Assembly: GCA_963576725.1 (NCBI GenBank)
Contig: OY755237.1
Span: 62,470,979-62,534,978, forward strand
Direction: 5' to 3'
Source of the DNA: Azorinus chamasolen
Taxonomy: Eukaryota; Mollusca; Bivalvia; Cardiida; Solecurtidae
Length of the DNA: 64,000 bases
Part shown: positions 10,407 through 22,060 of the stretch, piece by piece
Position numbering within the stretch: position 1 is the first letter of the stretch
Layout: each line of letters opens with the position of its first letter
Program-made: the position numbers and the translations under genes
Notes under the pieces: generated by a model
The model's database searches: none
Told to the model about the DNA's origin: nothing
The model's input: the letters and a program-made list of their open reading frames with translations, nothing else

Positions 10407-10977
10407 GTTTACATGGTAAGACTTCATTTGATACTGTCTAATGGTCTCGCAATACTGCCCCCCCCCCCCTTTTTTCAGAGTGTTAGCTGTGTATCACATG
10501 AAAGTGTATGTGAATTATTTGGACAAAAAATATGTACAGAAAATTGCTTGTGCTCTTGACTCACTTTTGTCACTCACATTTTTATTGAGTGAAATACGAG
10601 TGAAAATTGGATATAGCGAGTCGAAAATTTAGGCACATTATAAAAAATGTGTGTACATATTTTGGGTTAAGTAAATGAGCCCTGCAGTGTGGTTTTAAAT
10701 GCATACAATGCTAACCCAGATTAAATCCGGACAGCTGCAATATTGAAAACAAAAGTAGATTTCAAACTCTCCACATTGGATCATCATAATGTATAGATCT
10801 GATTCTCGGCTAATAATTAATTAATTATTTCTTATAGTCAGTGTAGACACTAATCAGATGTGACTTGTACAAGTAATTATAATACAGCTGAAAAGGCGTA
10901 CACTGACATGCATGTTGGAAATCTCATACCAGGGTTCAAATACATGTACAGACTGAGTCAAGCCTGTCAATAGCAGT

Positions 10978-11206
10978 CAACCCATTCCTCCATATGCTAT
11001 TTTTAGACCCAACCTCTTTGAATGAATCTGCCCAAAAGGAACATTTACTAGAGAAAAGTAAAATTTTAGAATTTTGTAGTTTGAAACCATTGTGATAAAT
11101 AGAGCATTTGCTCTTATAGGAGCAAATGCTCTATTTATCACAATGGTTTCAGGAAGTGGTTATTACAGAGGTGTAGAAAGGCGTATTTTGTGGAGGAAAG
11201 GGTTAA
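10978..11206 (-). mobile_element. TTAA-C MITE
   Basis: It ends TGGAGGAAAGGGTTAA, while its left flank is TCAA (mutated TTAA). The 68-bp perfect stem begins GAAACCATTGTGATAAATAG and has apex GCTCTTATAGGAGC. Confidence 0.8.
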
Positions 11207-11224
11207 TAGATTGAGGATTGTTGT

Positions 11225-11330
11225 ATGGGCAGGCCGTTGCTTAATCCAGGTTGAGAGCAATACAGAAAGTTCATTTTGGGAGCTTTCTACTTTACATTCT
11301 ACCTGCATTAAGCTATCACCTGCCTTTACA
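11225..11330. mobile_element. TA-T fragment
   Basis: Only the inner arms remain (GCAGGCCGTTGCTTAATCC ... CTGCATTAAGCTATCACCTG). The apex is eroded to TCATTTTGGGAGC and neither TA terminus is present. Confidence 0.55.
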
Positions 11331-11806
11331 ATATTCTATACTTTGTGAAAGAGCGGCCACTATTGCAGCTGAGGGTCTACTGTTTTCTCCCATTTGGTTT
11401 TGAAATTACATGTAGATTAAATTGTCAGTCATCAATTGATTTTGCCAGTAGACAATTTGGGCTGTGGCAAAACATTGCCAGTGGAGAAAAAGTTAAGTTT
11501 CAACCCTGTCACAGTACAATCTATCACAAAAGTAATGATGTGAACATAGCATAACAATATTCATTTTCTGGATAGCAGGAATTTCCAAACATTTAATCTT
11601 GAAACATACATAGTTTTATAATCACTACAAACTGGGGCAAAGAATTCCATAAGATTTTACAACCATGGTATGCAAACGACTTTTGTCCAAAGGGGTTATT
11701 TTCAAGTTTCTGTACATGGTACTATAAAGGATTCCATGTTGGAAAGATTCACTAGAACCATTGACTGACAGAGTAATGTTACCAGTGATTTATGTACATG
11801 TATATA

Positions 11807-12011
11807 CAGTAGAACCACTCTAATGCGACCACTTAATGAATAAACATTGGTGCCTTTATAAGCAGGTGGTTGCTTAATGGCGGACAAAAGTAAGACAGAA
11901 AGCTCCTCTACGAGCTTTCTGCATTACTTTTGTCCTGCATTCAGCAGCCACCTGCATCTTCCACTCAGAATTATACCCCTTTTGGATGGTCGCTTTAGAG
12001 GGGGTTTACTG
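11807..12011. mobile_element. TA-T MITE, intact
   Basis: 205 bp from CAGTAGAACCACTC to GGGTTTACTG, flanked by TA on both sides. One base breaks the apex (AGCTCCTCTACGAGCT). Confidence 0.8.
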
Positions 12012-12432
12012 TAGTTCTATAGATCTAGTTACCACTATTTATTGTCATTAGACTACCTGAATGATTTCGTTAATTTATTACATCTATACCCTCTTATATG
12101 AAAGTTCACATGGTCAAAGGACAAGTGAACTTTATAATTCTTGAGTCACTTATTCTGCAATAACCCTCCCTCCCCTTCCCAATGTAAACAATTTGGATAC
12201 AGATCAAGATGGGATGAGAAACCAAGTAATCTATATTTCTTTACAGAATAAACACTGAGACTAGTGAACGAATTTGAACATCATGACAAGTGTGCCTGTG
12301 AATTTGATGATCTTTTACTAATTTGTCATTTTGTGCAGTCATACAATGTTTACATACAGTAATAGTGTTTAATTATTCATGAATGTTTTATAACACTGAT
12401 TGAGTGATTGCAACTACATGTATTTGTTTCAG

Positions 12433-12515
12433 GTTATCTGTATTCTTTTGGAAAGCAGGCAACTGAAAAAGTAACAGAACAAGCAAAGATCATCACAAAG
12501 AAGGTTGAAGAAAAG
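12433..12515 (+). CDS. SYAP1: SYAP1 exon 2
   Basis: TTGTTTCAG acceptor and GTAAAC donor; 83 bases, phase 1 in and 0 out. It encodes SYLYSFGKQATEKVTEQAK and then IITKKVEEK, matching the amphipathic helical segment NYLFNFASAATKKI...KKSVEE of SYAP1. Compared with human, about 7-9 residues (IDGIIDK-like) are absent between this exon and exon 3. Fly Sap47 also seems to lack them, so a missed microexon is possible but not required. Confidence 0.88.
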
Positions 12516-12654
12516 GTAAACTATACATATTTAGATTAACTTAGGCAGTGTAGACCCAGAACACACTGCTCCTGAAGGAGAAGTTTGATCAGGGTCTTCC
12601 CAATTTGCTGCTATGTTAGTCTAATTTAATTTAAAGTAATCAAAATATGCCAGA

Positions 12655-12912
12655 TTGACTTATTCAACTTTATAAATCTCAGAAATAATGACATCATGAA
12701 TATTTTTTAGCTGAACATTTATAATGCAAGTAAAATTTCAATAATCAAGGTTATATTTTTTGCATTGACAAAAGCTGTAGAATCCGATCTGTATCATGTC
12801 AAAAGCAAACAGAGCTGACCCTGATCAGATGACTCCTATAGGAGCTGTCTGATCTGGGTCTACTCTTGTTTTCAAATGCTTGAAAAAAGCATTCATAGGA
12901 AGGAAGAGGTTA
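12655..12912 (-). mobile_element. TTAA-B MITE, degenerate ends
   Basis: A good stem remains: GCTGACCCTGATC, apex GACTCCTATAGGAGCT, GATCTGGGTCTAC. Both termini have drifted (right end GGAAGAGGTTATGG). A second eroded core lies just before it, at 12546-12610. Confidence 0.55.
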
Positions 12913-12965
12913 TGGTAATTACGGTAAGGTCTGCATAGTTTTACACTTGTTCACATTTTAGAAAT

Positions 12966-13192
12966 TTAACCCTTTCCTCCATAGGCCTTTTTAGACCAAC
13001 CTCTTTGAATGAATCTACCAAAAAGAAGTATTAACTAGAGAAAAGGAAAATTTTAGAATTGTGTAGTATTGAAACCATTGAGATAAATAGGGCATTTGCT
13101 CCTATGGAGCAAATGCTCTATTTATCACAATGGTTTCAGGTAGTGACTATTACAGAGGCGTAGAAAGGCATATTTATGGAGGAAAGGGTTAA
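12966..13192 (-). mobile_element. TTAA-C MITE
   Basis: TTAACCCTTTCCTCCATAG to GGAGGAAAGGGTTAA, 227 bp. Two bases are missing at the apex (GCTCCTATGGAGC), which shortens but keeps the palindrome. Confidence 0.85.
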
Positions 13193-13618
13193 ACACAGGC
13201 TGTTGACTCTGATCAGCAATAGCTGTGGATAAGAGGTGTAATTAAATTAGGAAATCTAGATTAACAAATTGTGTTTCTCTAATTTAGACTGGGAAATAAG
13301 ACAATTAGATAAATCAGTACAAGTCCTATCTACAACACTGCCAGTAACCAGCCTCTCTAATTCCAATGTGATTGCTGATCCTGGTCTATGTTGTTTGGGA
13401 TTGTACTTTTACATTATAGAAGCTATTCTCATGTTATAACTCATAAAACATTGATTTAGAAATCAGACAGCTCCTACAGGACCGGTCTGATCTGCGTCTA
13501 CTCTTTTTACAAATGTGTAAAAGGCATATTTATGGAGTAAAGGGCTAAAAAGTAACACATTCATGACTTGTGTTCTTCAACATTCTCGTCTTAGAGTGTT
13601 TCCATTTTCAACACAATA

Positions 13619-13822
13619 CAATAAAACCTCTCTATAACGGCCACTAAATAACATAAAATATTTTGTGTTAAAGGCAGGTGGCTACTTAAAGCAAAGCGAA
13701 AGTAAAACAGAACGCTCCTATAGGAGCGTTCTGTTTTACTTTCACCTTGCTTTAAGCAAGCACCTGCCCTAAATACCAAGTAATTAACATAATTTAGTGG
13801 CCGTTATAGAGAGGTTTTACTG
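13619..13822. mobile_element. TA-T MITE, second subfamily
   Basis: 204 bp from CAATAAAACCTCTCTATAAC to the inverted GAGAGGTTTTACTG, with TA on each side. The termini resemble Tigger/pogo elements more than the other copies do (CTCTATAACGG). The apex is CGCTCCTATAGGAGCG. The internal sequence differs from the other TA-T copies except at the apex and CAGGTGG. Confidence 0.85.
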
Positions 13823-13929
13823 TACTTCAGCCATAGATTTGTTTGTTTGTACAGGGGTTTTACATCACTTTAACAGTATTTCAGTCATATCATGACATCC
13901 AGCTATTTACAGATGATTGCAAATGCCAC

Positions 13930-14127
13930 ACATTTTTTTGTGCACAGAGCAAATTGCATTGATTCATGCGTAGTAGAACACCTGTCCAAGTAGAACCACA
14001 ACCTACTGCAAGCCAGCTGAAAGGCTTCCTCATGAATAGTTAAAATTCTGATTAGGATTCAAGCCGCAGTGGTGATGGGCTAAGTGATAGTCAGTTGAAG
14101 ACCATTACCACTTGACCACAGAGGCCC
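13930..14127 (-). mobile_element. tRNA-derived SINE
   Basis: On the minus strand a pol III head starts at about 14127: A box TGGTCAAGTGG and B box GGCTTGAATCC. A body follows that includes CAGCTGGCTTGCAGTAGG and a GTGGTTCTACTTGG segment typical of molluscan SINEs. The 3' end is approximate. Confidence 0.65.
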
Positions 14128-14645
14128 TCTCAACCATGACATTCAAACTTACATGTATATCTTTTTGTCTGCATTTACTTACAGAGACACCCATATGGAC
14201 CGAAACTGTCTACAAAGGTTTTCAAACATTCAAGTTAACTCTTAGAATGCTATGTTTGTATACGTTCAAATGTGTGAACAGTTTTGATTTATATTAGACA
14301 CATACTGATTTATTCAGCATCACATCAGAGACATGTATAACATTTATGTGGTTGCATTTTTGAAAGGCTTAGTATGAGAACTAAGCAGGTAACAATTTTT
14401 GCAGATGACACTGGATTGTAAAAAGATTGAATTAGCTCAACTGGCACAACATGCCATGATGAGCTATTGAGGTAACCCTGTGTCTGTTGGATTAATTGGG
14501 TTAAATATCAAATTTTAGAGGTAAACATAAACAAAAATGAATAAATTGAAATTTAAAGTGGAAATTGACAGTCAATAAGAAATCCTTATGTGATTTCGAT
14601 CCGGGGGAGCGTACATGTATAGTACTTTCATTCACATATACGCTT

Positions 14646-16010
14646 TTTAGCTCACCTGAGCAAAGCTCAGGGTGAGCTTTTGGGATACTTGAATGTCCGT
14701 CGTCCGTCGTCCGTCGTCCGTCGTCCGTCGTCAACAATTTGCTTGTGAACACTCTAGTGGTCACAATTGTAGTCCAATCTTCATGAAACTTGGTCAGAAT
14801 GAATTTCTTGATAAAATCTCGGACAAGTTCGAAAGTGGGTCAAGTTGGGTTAAAAACTAGGTCACTAGGTCAAATAGTAGGAAAACCTTGTGAACCCTCT
14901 ACAGGTCACATTTTTAGCCCAATTTTCATGAAACTTGGTCAGAATGATTGTCTTGATAAAATCTCGGAGGAGTTTGAAAAATGGGTCATGTGGGGTAAAA
15001 AACTAGGTCACTAGGTCAAACAGTAGAAAAACCTTGTGAACACTCTAGTGGTCACAATTTTAGTCCAATCTTCATGAAACTTGGTCAGAATGAATGTCTT
15101 GATAAAATCTTGGACGAGTTCGAAAGTGGGTCAAGTGGAGTTAAAAACTAGGTCACTAGGTCAAACAGTAGAAAAACCTTGTGAACACTCTAGTGGTCAC
15201 AATTTTAGTCCAATCTTCATGAAACTTGGTCAGAATGAATGTCTTGATAAAATCTTGGACGAGTTAGAAAGTGGGTCAAGTGGAGTTAAAAACTAGGTCA
15301 CTAGGTCAAATAGTAGAAATAACTTGTGAACACTCTAGTGGTCACATGTTTTGTCCAATCCTCATGAAACTTAGTCATAATGATTGTCTTGATAAAATCT
15401 TGGACGAGTTGGAAAGTGGGTTATGTGGGGTTAAAAACTAGGTCACTAGGTCAAATAGTAGGAAAACCTTGTGAACACTCTAGAGGTTACATTTATAGCC
15501 AAATCTTCATGAAAATTGGTCAGAATGATTGTCCTTATAAAATCTTGGACAAGTTTGAAAGTGGGTTATGTGAGGTCAAAAAGTAGGTCACTGGGTCATA
15601 TCTTAGAGAAATCTAGTTTACACTCCAGTGGCCACATTTTTAGCCCAGTCTTCCTCAAACTTTCTCAGAGTGCTTGTATTGGTGATATCAAGGTTGAGTG
15701 TGATCATGGGTTGGGTGGGAATAAAAAGTAGGTCACTAGGTTAAATCTTTGAAAAAATACTTTAGAGGGCACATTTTAGCCCAATCTTCATTGGTCAGAA
15801 TCATTGTCTTGATCAAATCAATAGACTAAATTTTTGAAACTCTTGTTCTGCAGAACCACTGCTCATGATTCACTGCTCATGATCCACTATCAACATTGTT
15901 CATATATTACCCCTAAGGTCAATATTGACCCTAACCATGGGCTACCCAGCAAAAATCTTAAATCTATGGTAATCAGGTGAGCGATTAAGGGCCATCTTGG
16001 CCCTCTTGTT
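14646..16010 (+). mobile_element. HINE copy 1 (Helentron-associated, 'pearl'-like), 1.37 kb
   Basis: The 5' end TTTTTAGCTCACCTGAGC can fold on GCTCAGGGTGAGC. A 7-bp microsatellite follows (CGTCGTC, several units from 14695). Then come about seven tandem units of 145 bp (for example 15036, 15181 and 15326), each with GTGAACACTCTAGTGGTCAC and AACTAGGTCACTAGGTCAAA. The 3' end carries TCAGGTGAGCG and a stem-loop AGGGCCATCTTGGCCCT before CTTGTT. Frames open in it are by-products of the repeat. It sits in a degenerate TTAA-A MITE: CGCTTTTT precedes it and CACATATTTGCAAA follows. Confidence 0.75.
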
Positions 16011-16221
16011 CACATATTTGCAAATATTGTAGACCCAGATCAGAATGCTTCTGTAAGAGCTGTCTGATCAGGGTCTGTTCTATCAGCTTATGAAATTAAG
16101 ATAGATCTGCCTCTTGAAATCTTAAAATCTGCACCCAAAGTTTTCAGTGAAATTTAGCAATTTGAAACAGTTTGGTAGATGTACATAATAGAACTTTTGG
16201 CCCATTGACCCACAGGGGTAA

Positions 16222-17219
16222 CAGGGTTCCCACGGACAGGGAAAAGTCAGGGGAAAAAGGGTTTTTTTTCAAGATCAGGGAAAAGTCAGGGAATTTTTTA
16301 ATTGGTCAGGGAAATTTGAAATTTGGCAAAAGTCAGGGAAAAGTCAGGGAAATTTGGAACCAAAGGATGAGGGTTGAGGAAATATGTCAAAAAGGAGAAA
16401 GAATGAAAATAAAAGGCTAAGGCAGTTTCTTCAGTTTTGACCAAACCAAATATCTTTATACATCATTGATTAGCTTTGTATATTTCACATCCAAATTTTA
16501 TAGTATATCTGTCATGAAGTCTGTTAAAACAAAATCATTGGGGAATTCTAGCACCTCTGCAAGACTCCAGCATCCATTTTGACAGCAGTGCTAGAATAGG
16601 GCAGCAATGCTAGATATTGGACATTCTACTGTAGTGTCTCAGGCTGGGTAGCTGCTAGATATTGGACATTCTACTGTACTGTCTTCACTTGTTAGGACAG
16701 GCTGGGCAGCAGTGCTAGATATTGGACATTCTACTGTACTGTCTTCACTTGTAAGGGCAGCAATATTTTGTCTGCTATTATGAAAACAGTGAAAATGCAG
16801 ACCCTTTTCTGGCGTCTACAGAGACCCATTAAAAGGACCTATTTTTCACAATTTGGGAAAAACACCCCATGTGATGCAAAATTTTGATTAAATTGCAAAA
16901 CAAGAGGGCCTGAAAATGCATATATTAGGACATGTTTGGCATCATGCATGTTACATTCAGTATTGAGCAATTAAGAATGAAAAAGTCAAAAACATTTTTA
17001 AAATGATCGAAACACTACTGCTTTATATACAGTTGTCATAAAGAGAGAGGTGGTAAGGATAGGCTGATGGGGAGGACGGAGGCCAACATGTATTGATCAT
17101 GCTCATAGATGACCAATTAAACTTCTGTTAACATGGGGTCAGGGAAAATTGAAATTCGGTCAGGGAAAAGTCAGTGAAAAGTCAGGGAATTTTATTTTTT
17201 CTGTTTTGTGGGAACCCTG
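16222..17219. mobile_element. hAT-like element, 1.0 kb, nested
   Basis: The ends are CAGGGTTCCCACGG and the inverted GTGGGAACCCTG. GGGAAAAGTCAGGG repeats lie just inside both. Internally 16590-16770 has a roughly 80-bp tandem duplication (TGCTAGATATTGGACATTC). GGGTAA is found at both borders, less than a clean 8-bp duplication. It has no transposase. It appears inserted in the hairpin element whose remainder is 17220-17325. Confidence 0.65.
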
Positions 17220-17325
17220 GGTAAGACACGTTTGAGTCAGTATATGTATATATAGAAAGTTTCTATATACACATGTATACCGACTCAAACATGTCTTACA
17301 TGTACCCCTGTGCATTGACTCAGGT
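17220..17325. repeat. Hairpin element split by the hAT insertion
   Basis: TAAGACACGTTTGAGTC pairs with GACTCAAACATGTCTTA around a CTTTCTATA centre. Outside this, CACAGGGGTAA (16211-16221) pairs with TACCCCTGTG on the far side, which shows that the palindrome once was continuous across the hAT copy. Confidence 0.55.
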
Positions 17326-17623
17326 AAGCGATACAGGACTGTTATTGCTCTTTTGTTTTTCACATCCATAATGCCCCGAGGACACAATTGCCACACAATT
17401 CAAATTGGAAGAAATTTAGCCATGCATATATCTTAAGACCAAGGCATTAACTCACTGTAACCCTGTCAGGCATTTATACGGTACTTGGTTGCCAGCTTCT
17501 GTCTGGATGATAGAAACTGGGATTCAAGAAAACTTGTTTTAAGATATTTGAATCAGAAGATGATTTATTTCTTTCAAGCCTAAAATACTGAACTGAAATA
17601 TGCTCTCAAGTTCATTGTCATAT

Positions 17624-17861
17624 TTAACCCTTTACTCTATAAATATGCCTTTGCAAAGAGAGTAGACCCAGATCAGACGGCTCCTATAGGAATCATCTGA
17701 TCATGGTCTGCTCTGTTTGCTTATGACATACCATAAATATGATTCCACAGTTTCTGCAATGACCAGTAATTCCTTAGTGCATGTGCTATTATAATTATTA
17801 ATCTTTCAATATTTATGATGTCATTATTTCTTACATGAATAGTCATGGAATAAAGGGTTAA
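17624..17861 (+). mobile_element. TTAA-B MITE
   Basis: TTAACCCTTTACTCTAT to GGAATAAAGGGTTAA. The left arm and apex (GGCTCCTATAGGAATC) are recognisable. Confidence 0.8.
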
Positions 17862-17922
17862 GTCTAAGGGATAGCTTACAAGACTGATAGATTCTGCTGA
17901 TATTATTTTTCAAAGCCTTGCA

Positions 17923-19233
17923 TTTTTAGCTCACCTGAGCAAAGCTCAGGGTGAGCTTTTGGGAGACTTGAATGTCTGGCGTGTATCGTCCGTCGTCAAC
18001 AATTTGCTTGTGAACACTCTAGTGGTCACAATTATAGTCCAATCTTCATGAAACTTGGTCAGAATGATTGTCTTGATAAAATCTCGGACGAGTTCGAAAG
18101 TGTCTCGTGTTGGGTCAAAAACTAGGTCACTAGGTCATATAGTAGAAAAATTTTGTGAACAATTTAGAGGTCACATTTTCAGCTTAATCTTCATGAAACT
18201 TTGTCAGAATGATTGTCCTGCTAAAATCTTGGATGAGTTTGAAAGTGGGTCATGTAGTCTAAAACTAGGTAACCAGGTCAAATAGTAGAAAAACCTTGTG
18301 AACACTCTAGAGGTCACATTTTCAGCCCAATCTTCATGAAACTTTGCCAGAATGATTGTTTTGATAAGATCAAGAATGAGTTCGAAAGTGGGTCATGTGA
18401 GGTCTAAAACTAGGTCACCAGGTCAAATAGTAGAAAAACCTTGTGAACACTCTAAGGGTCACATTTTCAGCCCAATCTTCATGAAACTTAATCAGAAAGA
18501 TTGTTTTGATAAAATCTTGGACAAGTTTTAAAGTGGGTCATGTGGGGTCAAAAACATGGTCACAAGGTCAAAAAGTAGAAACACCTTCTGAACATGCTAG
18601 AGGTTACATTTTATGTCCAATCTTCATGAAACTTAGTCAGAATGATTGTCTTGATAAAATCTCGAACAAGTTAAAAGTGGGTCACATGGGGGTAAAACAC
18701 TAGGTCAAATGGTAGGAAAACCTTGTGAACATGCTAGAGGTCACACTTTTAGCCGAGGCTTCATGAACCTTAGTCAGAATGAATATCCTGATAAAATCTT
18801 GTGTGAGTTTGAAAGTGGGTTAAGTGGGGCCAAAAAGTAGGTCACTAGGTCATATCTTAGAAAAAAATCTTGTTTATACACCAGCGGCCACATTTTTAGC
18901 CCAATCTTCCTCAAACTTGCTCAGAATGTTTGTCTTGGTGATATCAAGGTTGAATGTGATAATGGTTGGGGCGGGATCAAAAAGTAGGTCACTAGGTCAA
19001 ATCTTAGAAAAAGGTCACATTTTTAGCCCAATCATCATTGGTCAGAATGATTGTCTTGATAAAATCAATATTCTAAATCTTTGAAAATCTTGATCTCCAG
19101 AACCACAGCTCATGATCTACTATTAACATTATTCCCTTAGGTCAATATTGGCCCCATCCTGGGACTACCCAGCTATACTCTTAGATCTATGGTAATCAGG
19201 TGAGCGATTAAGGGCCATCTTGGCCCTCTTGTT
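17923..19233 (+). mobile_element. HINE copy 2
   Basis: It has the same 5' hairpin end as copy 1 after a T-run (CATTTTTAGCTCACC). The microsatellite is almost absent. There are about seven 145-bp units, and the usual AGGGCCATCTTGGCCCT stem before CTTGTTT. It is in the same orientation as the other three copies. Confidence 0.75.
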
Positions 19234-19497
19234 TACTGATGTCTTGTTCTGATGGACATTTTACTCTGTATTAGTCTTTGGAGGGGCTAGGCAAGCTTTT
19301 ACCACCAACATTCATTTGACACCAGCGCACACATATGTAGAAAATCTATCCTGTAGATCAAGTACCAGTATTCTCCCATCATTGTAAGCTCCATTTCCTT
19401 TGAAAAAAAATTTCTGATGTTTAATAACAGTTCGTATCACCCTTGCTTATCATTGCCTTTGAAGAACAGGTTGGATCCATATTACATAAAAAGGCTA

Positions 19498-19674
19498 TGG
19501 AACTCATTCCCTCAAAACCATATTAAAAAGAGAAAAAGAACATGTTAGAATTGTGTAGTTTTTAAACCATTGTGATAAATGGAGCATTTGCTCCCATGGA
19601 GCAAATGCTCTATTTATCACAATGGTTTTAAAAAGTGACTTTTACAGAGGTGTCAACATGAGGGAATGGGTGAA
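19498..19674 (-). mobile_element. TTAA-C MITE, internal deletion
   Basis: The stem GTTTTTAAACCATTGTGATA has apex GCTCCCATGGAGC. Ends are CATTCCCTCA and TGAGGGAATGGGTGAA, without intact TTAA. Confidence 0.6.
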
Positions 19675-20036
19675 CCTGTTTGCATGTTCAATGTCCTTGA
19701 TAGACATATAGGCAAACAGTACAGGCTCAGACCAGAGGGCTTCATAAAGAGCGCTACAAAGCGAGTATGCTCTACTTTCTTCAAAACTGGTTTTCCAAAG
19801 GTCACATGAGCAAAATAGTTCTAGTAGAAATCCCCCTTCAGATGAATAGTACATGTATATATATAGGCAAGAACATGTAAGAAAGGTTGTTTTGATTAAT
19901 GGGATTGCCCTTTATCCCATAAATAATAATGTAAAAAATGATTATCATTAATATTTATTAGCTGAACTTTTATAAAGGCATATGAACACTGGAAAATTTG
20001 GCTGTGGCAGAAACTTCAGAATCACACCTTTATTAT

Positions 20037-20190
20037 TAATTAGCCATTTCACTCATATAAACACATTTGCAAACAGAGTAGACCCAGACCAGACAGCTCC
20101 TATAGGAGCCGTCTGATCAGGGTCTGCTCTGTTTGCATTTGACACAAAATAGATCTGATTCTACTGAATGTTAATCTTTTCATTGTTTGA
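20037..20190 (+). mobile_element. TTAA-A MITE, right half truncated
   Basis: The full stem is present (GTAGACCCAGACC, apex AGCTCCTATAGGAGCC, GATCAGGGTCTGC). Only a short part of the right side follows it. Confidence 0.6.
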
Positions 20191-20547
20191 TTAGGTTTGT
20201 GATTACCATGGAAATGAAAGAAAAACATGAAAAAGAGTAGCAGATTCAATTACATATTATTGATTAATTAAAATGACTGACATAACTGCATTCAATCCAA
20301 ATCAGATGCAGTCCCCATCTGTTGCATACAGTTTGAAATCTGAGACTATGCATGACTAATTGTTTAACGGTAAACCTTTGAATGCTGATTTTCAAAGTGG
20401 AATGGCCCTTAGTGTTTTATTATAGAGTCCATTCAGTATGAATATATTGCTAGAGAACTCAACTTGGTATGACAAAGAGTACCGACCCTGATCAGAGGGC
20501 TCCTTTAGGACACTGTTTGCAAATGTCAGGACACCCATTTCCTGTAT

Positions 20548-20753
20548 TTAACCCTTTCCTCCTTAAATACGCCCTTCTACGCATCTGTAAAAGTCACTTT
20601 TTGAAACCATTGTGAGCAAATGCTCTATCTATCACAATGGTTTCAGAACTAAACTAAATTCTAAAATTTTCCTTTTCTCTAGTTAATGCTCCTTTTCGGT
20701 AGATTCATTCAAAGAGGTTGGATCTTAAAATAGCCTATGGAAGAAAGGGTTAA
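20548..20753 (+). mobile_element. TTAA-C MITE
   Basis: TTAACCCTTTCCTCCTTAAAT to GGAAGAAAGGGTTAA. The stem apex is deleted (GAAACCATTGTGAGCAAATG). A decayed family D copy lies immediately to its left (20370-20547). Confidence 0.8.
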
Positions 20754-20907
20754 AGGGTTAGTTACACAAACCTGGGGCATATCTACTGTAAAATATTTCA
20801 GAAATATGAACTACCGGTATGCCACTGAAAACTATAGGCATACTTGCATGGGTGGTCATTATCTAGGTGAACTTTGTTTAAAGCCTAGCTTGTTCCAGAG
20901 CATTATT

Positions 20908-21130
20908 AGCTCGCCTGTTTTAGAAGAAAAAAGTCGACCTATTGTGATCACTTCGTCGTAGGCGTTAGCGTTGTTGTCAATGGTGGTGTGCAAAAACTTT
21001 AATGTAGCTGATTAATCAAAAAGTATAAAAGGTATCAAAATGAAACTTAGTAGGTTAGTAGATCTACTTGAGGAGAATTGTATGCAGTGGACAAGCAAAA
21101 AATCAGAATAGCCTTGGCACCACGTTTTTA
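20908..21130 (+). mobile_element. 5' fragment of an AGCTCGCCTG-type element
   Basis: TTAGCTCGCCTGTTTTAGAAG followed by CGTCGTAGGCGTTAGCG and AAAACTTTAATG. This is the same 5' end type as the 2-kb element at 31091. The 3' part is missing. A shorter fragment of this class is at 41332-41410. Confidence 0.5.
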
Positions 21131-21277
21131 TTCTTCTTCTTAATTCCATTTCAAACTTCCTCTTCCTTCATATTACACTTGTTCCAACAATTTTGAGTTT
21201 CATGATACTTCCGTTGAACTCTGATTTGAGTCTTTGTCTAATGTACTGATTTACAGCCCCAATTAATTCTCTGTTTA

Positions 21278-21460
21278 AATACCCCTTTCCCTGTTCTATG
21301 TTTATTTCAAATTTCAATACCTACTGAATATTCATGGGCAAAATAATTAAAACAATGTTTATTCCAAATTTCAATACCTACTGAATATTCATGGACGAAA
21401 TAATTATAACGAAATATGGAAGGTGGAAATGGAATATTGTAGCTATTTTAGAAAGTAAAG
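21278..21460 (-). mobile_element. TTAA-A MITE, truncated, with tandem duplication
   Basis: The segment TTTCAATACCTACTGAATAT occurs twice in tandem (about 21309 and 21370). The copy then stops before the stem. Confidence 0.6.
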
Positions 21461-21499
21461 GAACAGTAAAAGTCACTGTAGATAAAGTCAGTGCTGTAG

Positions 21500-22060
21500 A
21501 GAGGATTTTGAAAAGTTTCCCTCTTGTCAGCATCAACAAGTCCTTAGTTATGGCAGCAGTAAAATTAATATTATGCCTTTATAATCCCAGAAATGATGTC
21601 CATCACTTTCCAGCTGAAAGCGACTGTTTTAGCTTCTTTGGGGTCGGTGAACCAGCCCTTACCATCTGTTGTTACTGTACTTTTGATCCAGGCTCTCAGA
21701 GTAATGAATCCATGTTTCATCCCCAATTACTATATGAGGCAAAAGCTCATGCTCAAATTATCTGAACTTCCTTTAGTACAGATCCCATTGAGATGCCAAA
21801 TATATCAACAACTTCTTGCAAAGTGACTCGCATATATTTCTTGATATGACATTCAATATTTTTAATTTATCATTTGTTTGGACATTATATGGAAGTTGGA
21901 TGCCCACTGCCACCTCTGTTTCTGATGTTGCTTCAACCACCTTAAAATGGTGCTACTCAAGAACAAAATGCACTAAGTGACATGCATGAATCAAAATAAC
22001 AACCAGCATTTCCTATTCTTCAAGAAAGTTGGTGACAGCATGCTGTCCTTTGTATGTTGA
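21500..22060 (-). pseudogene. mariner-type transposase, dead copy
   Basis: Reading the minus strand from right to left, one frame gives VTLQEVVDIFGISMGSVLKE, the second helix-turn-helix region of mariner transposases. Further on come GDETWIHYSESLDQK, containing the first catalytic aspartate motif (family GDETW), then GSP-type and AGKVM-like remnants, and FWDYKGIILI, matching FWDSQGVLLID with the second aspartate. The pieces lie in different frames with several stops, so it is non-functional. It is in SYAP1 intron 2, opposite to the gene. I saw no terminal repeats. Confidence 0.7.

Noticed and set aside
14790..19084. Series of similar 65-86-residue open frames (MVRMNVLIKS-type peptides), also at 36232-37164 and 44270-45207
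   Set aside because: They are translations of the 145-bp HINE repeat unit. The frame shifts at every unit, there are no splice or start signals, and substitutions ignore codon positions.
21391..21765. 124-residue plus-strand frame
   Set aside because: It is the antisense of the decayed mariner transposase joined to a MITE fragment.
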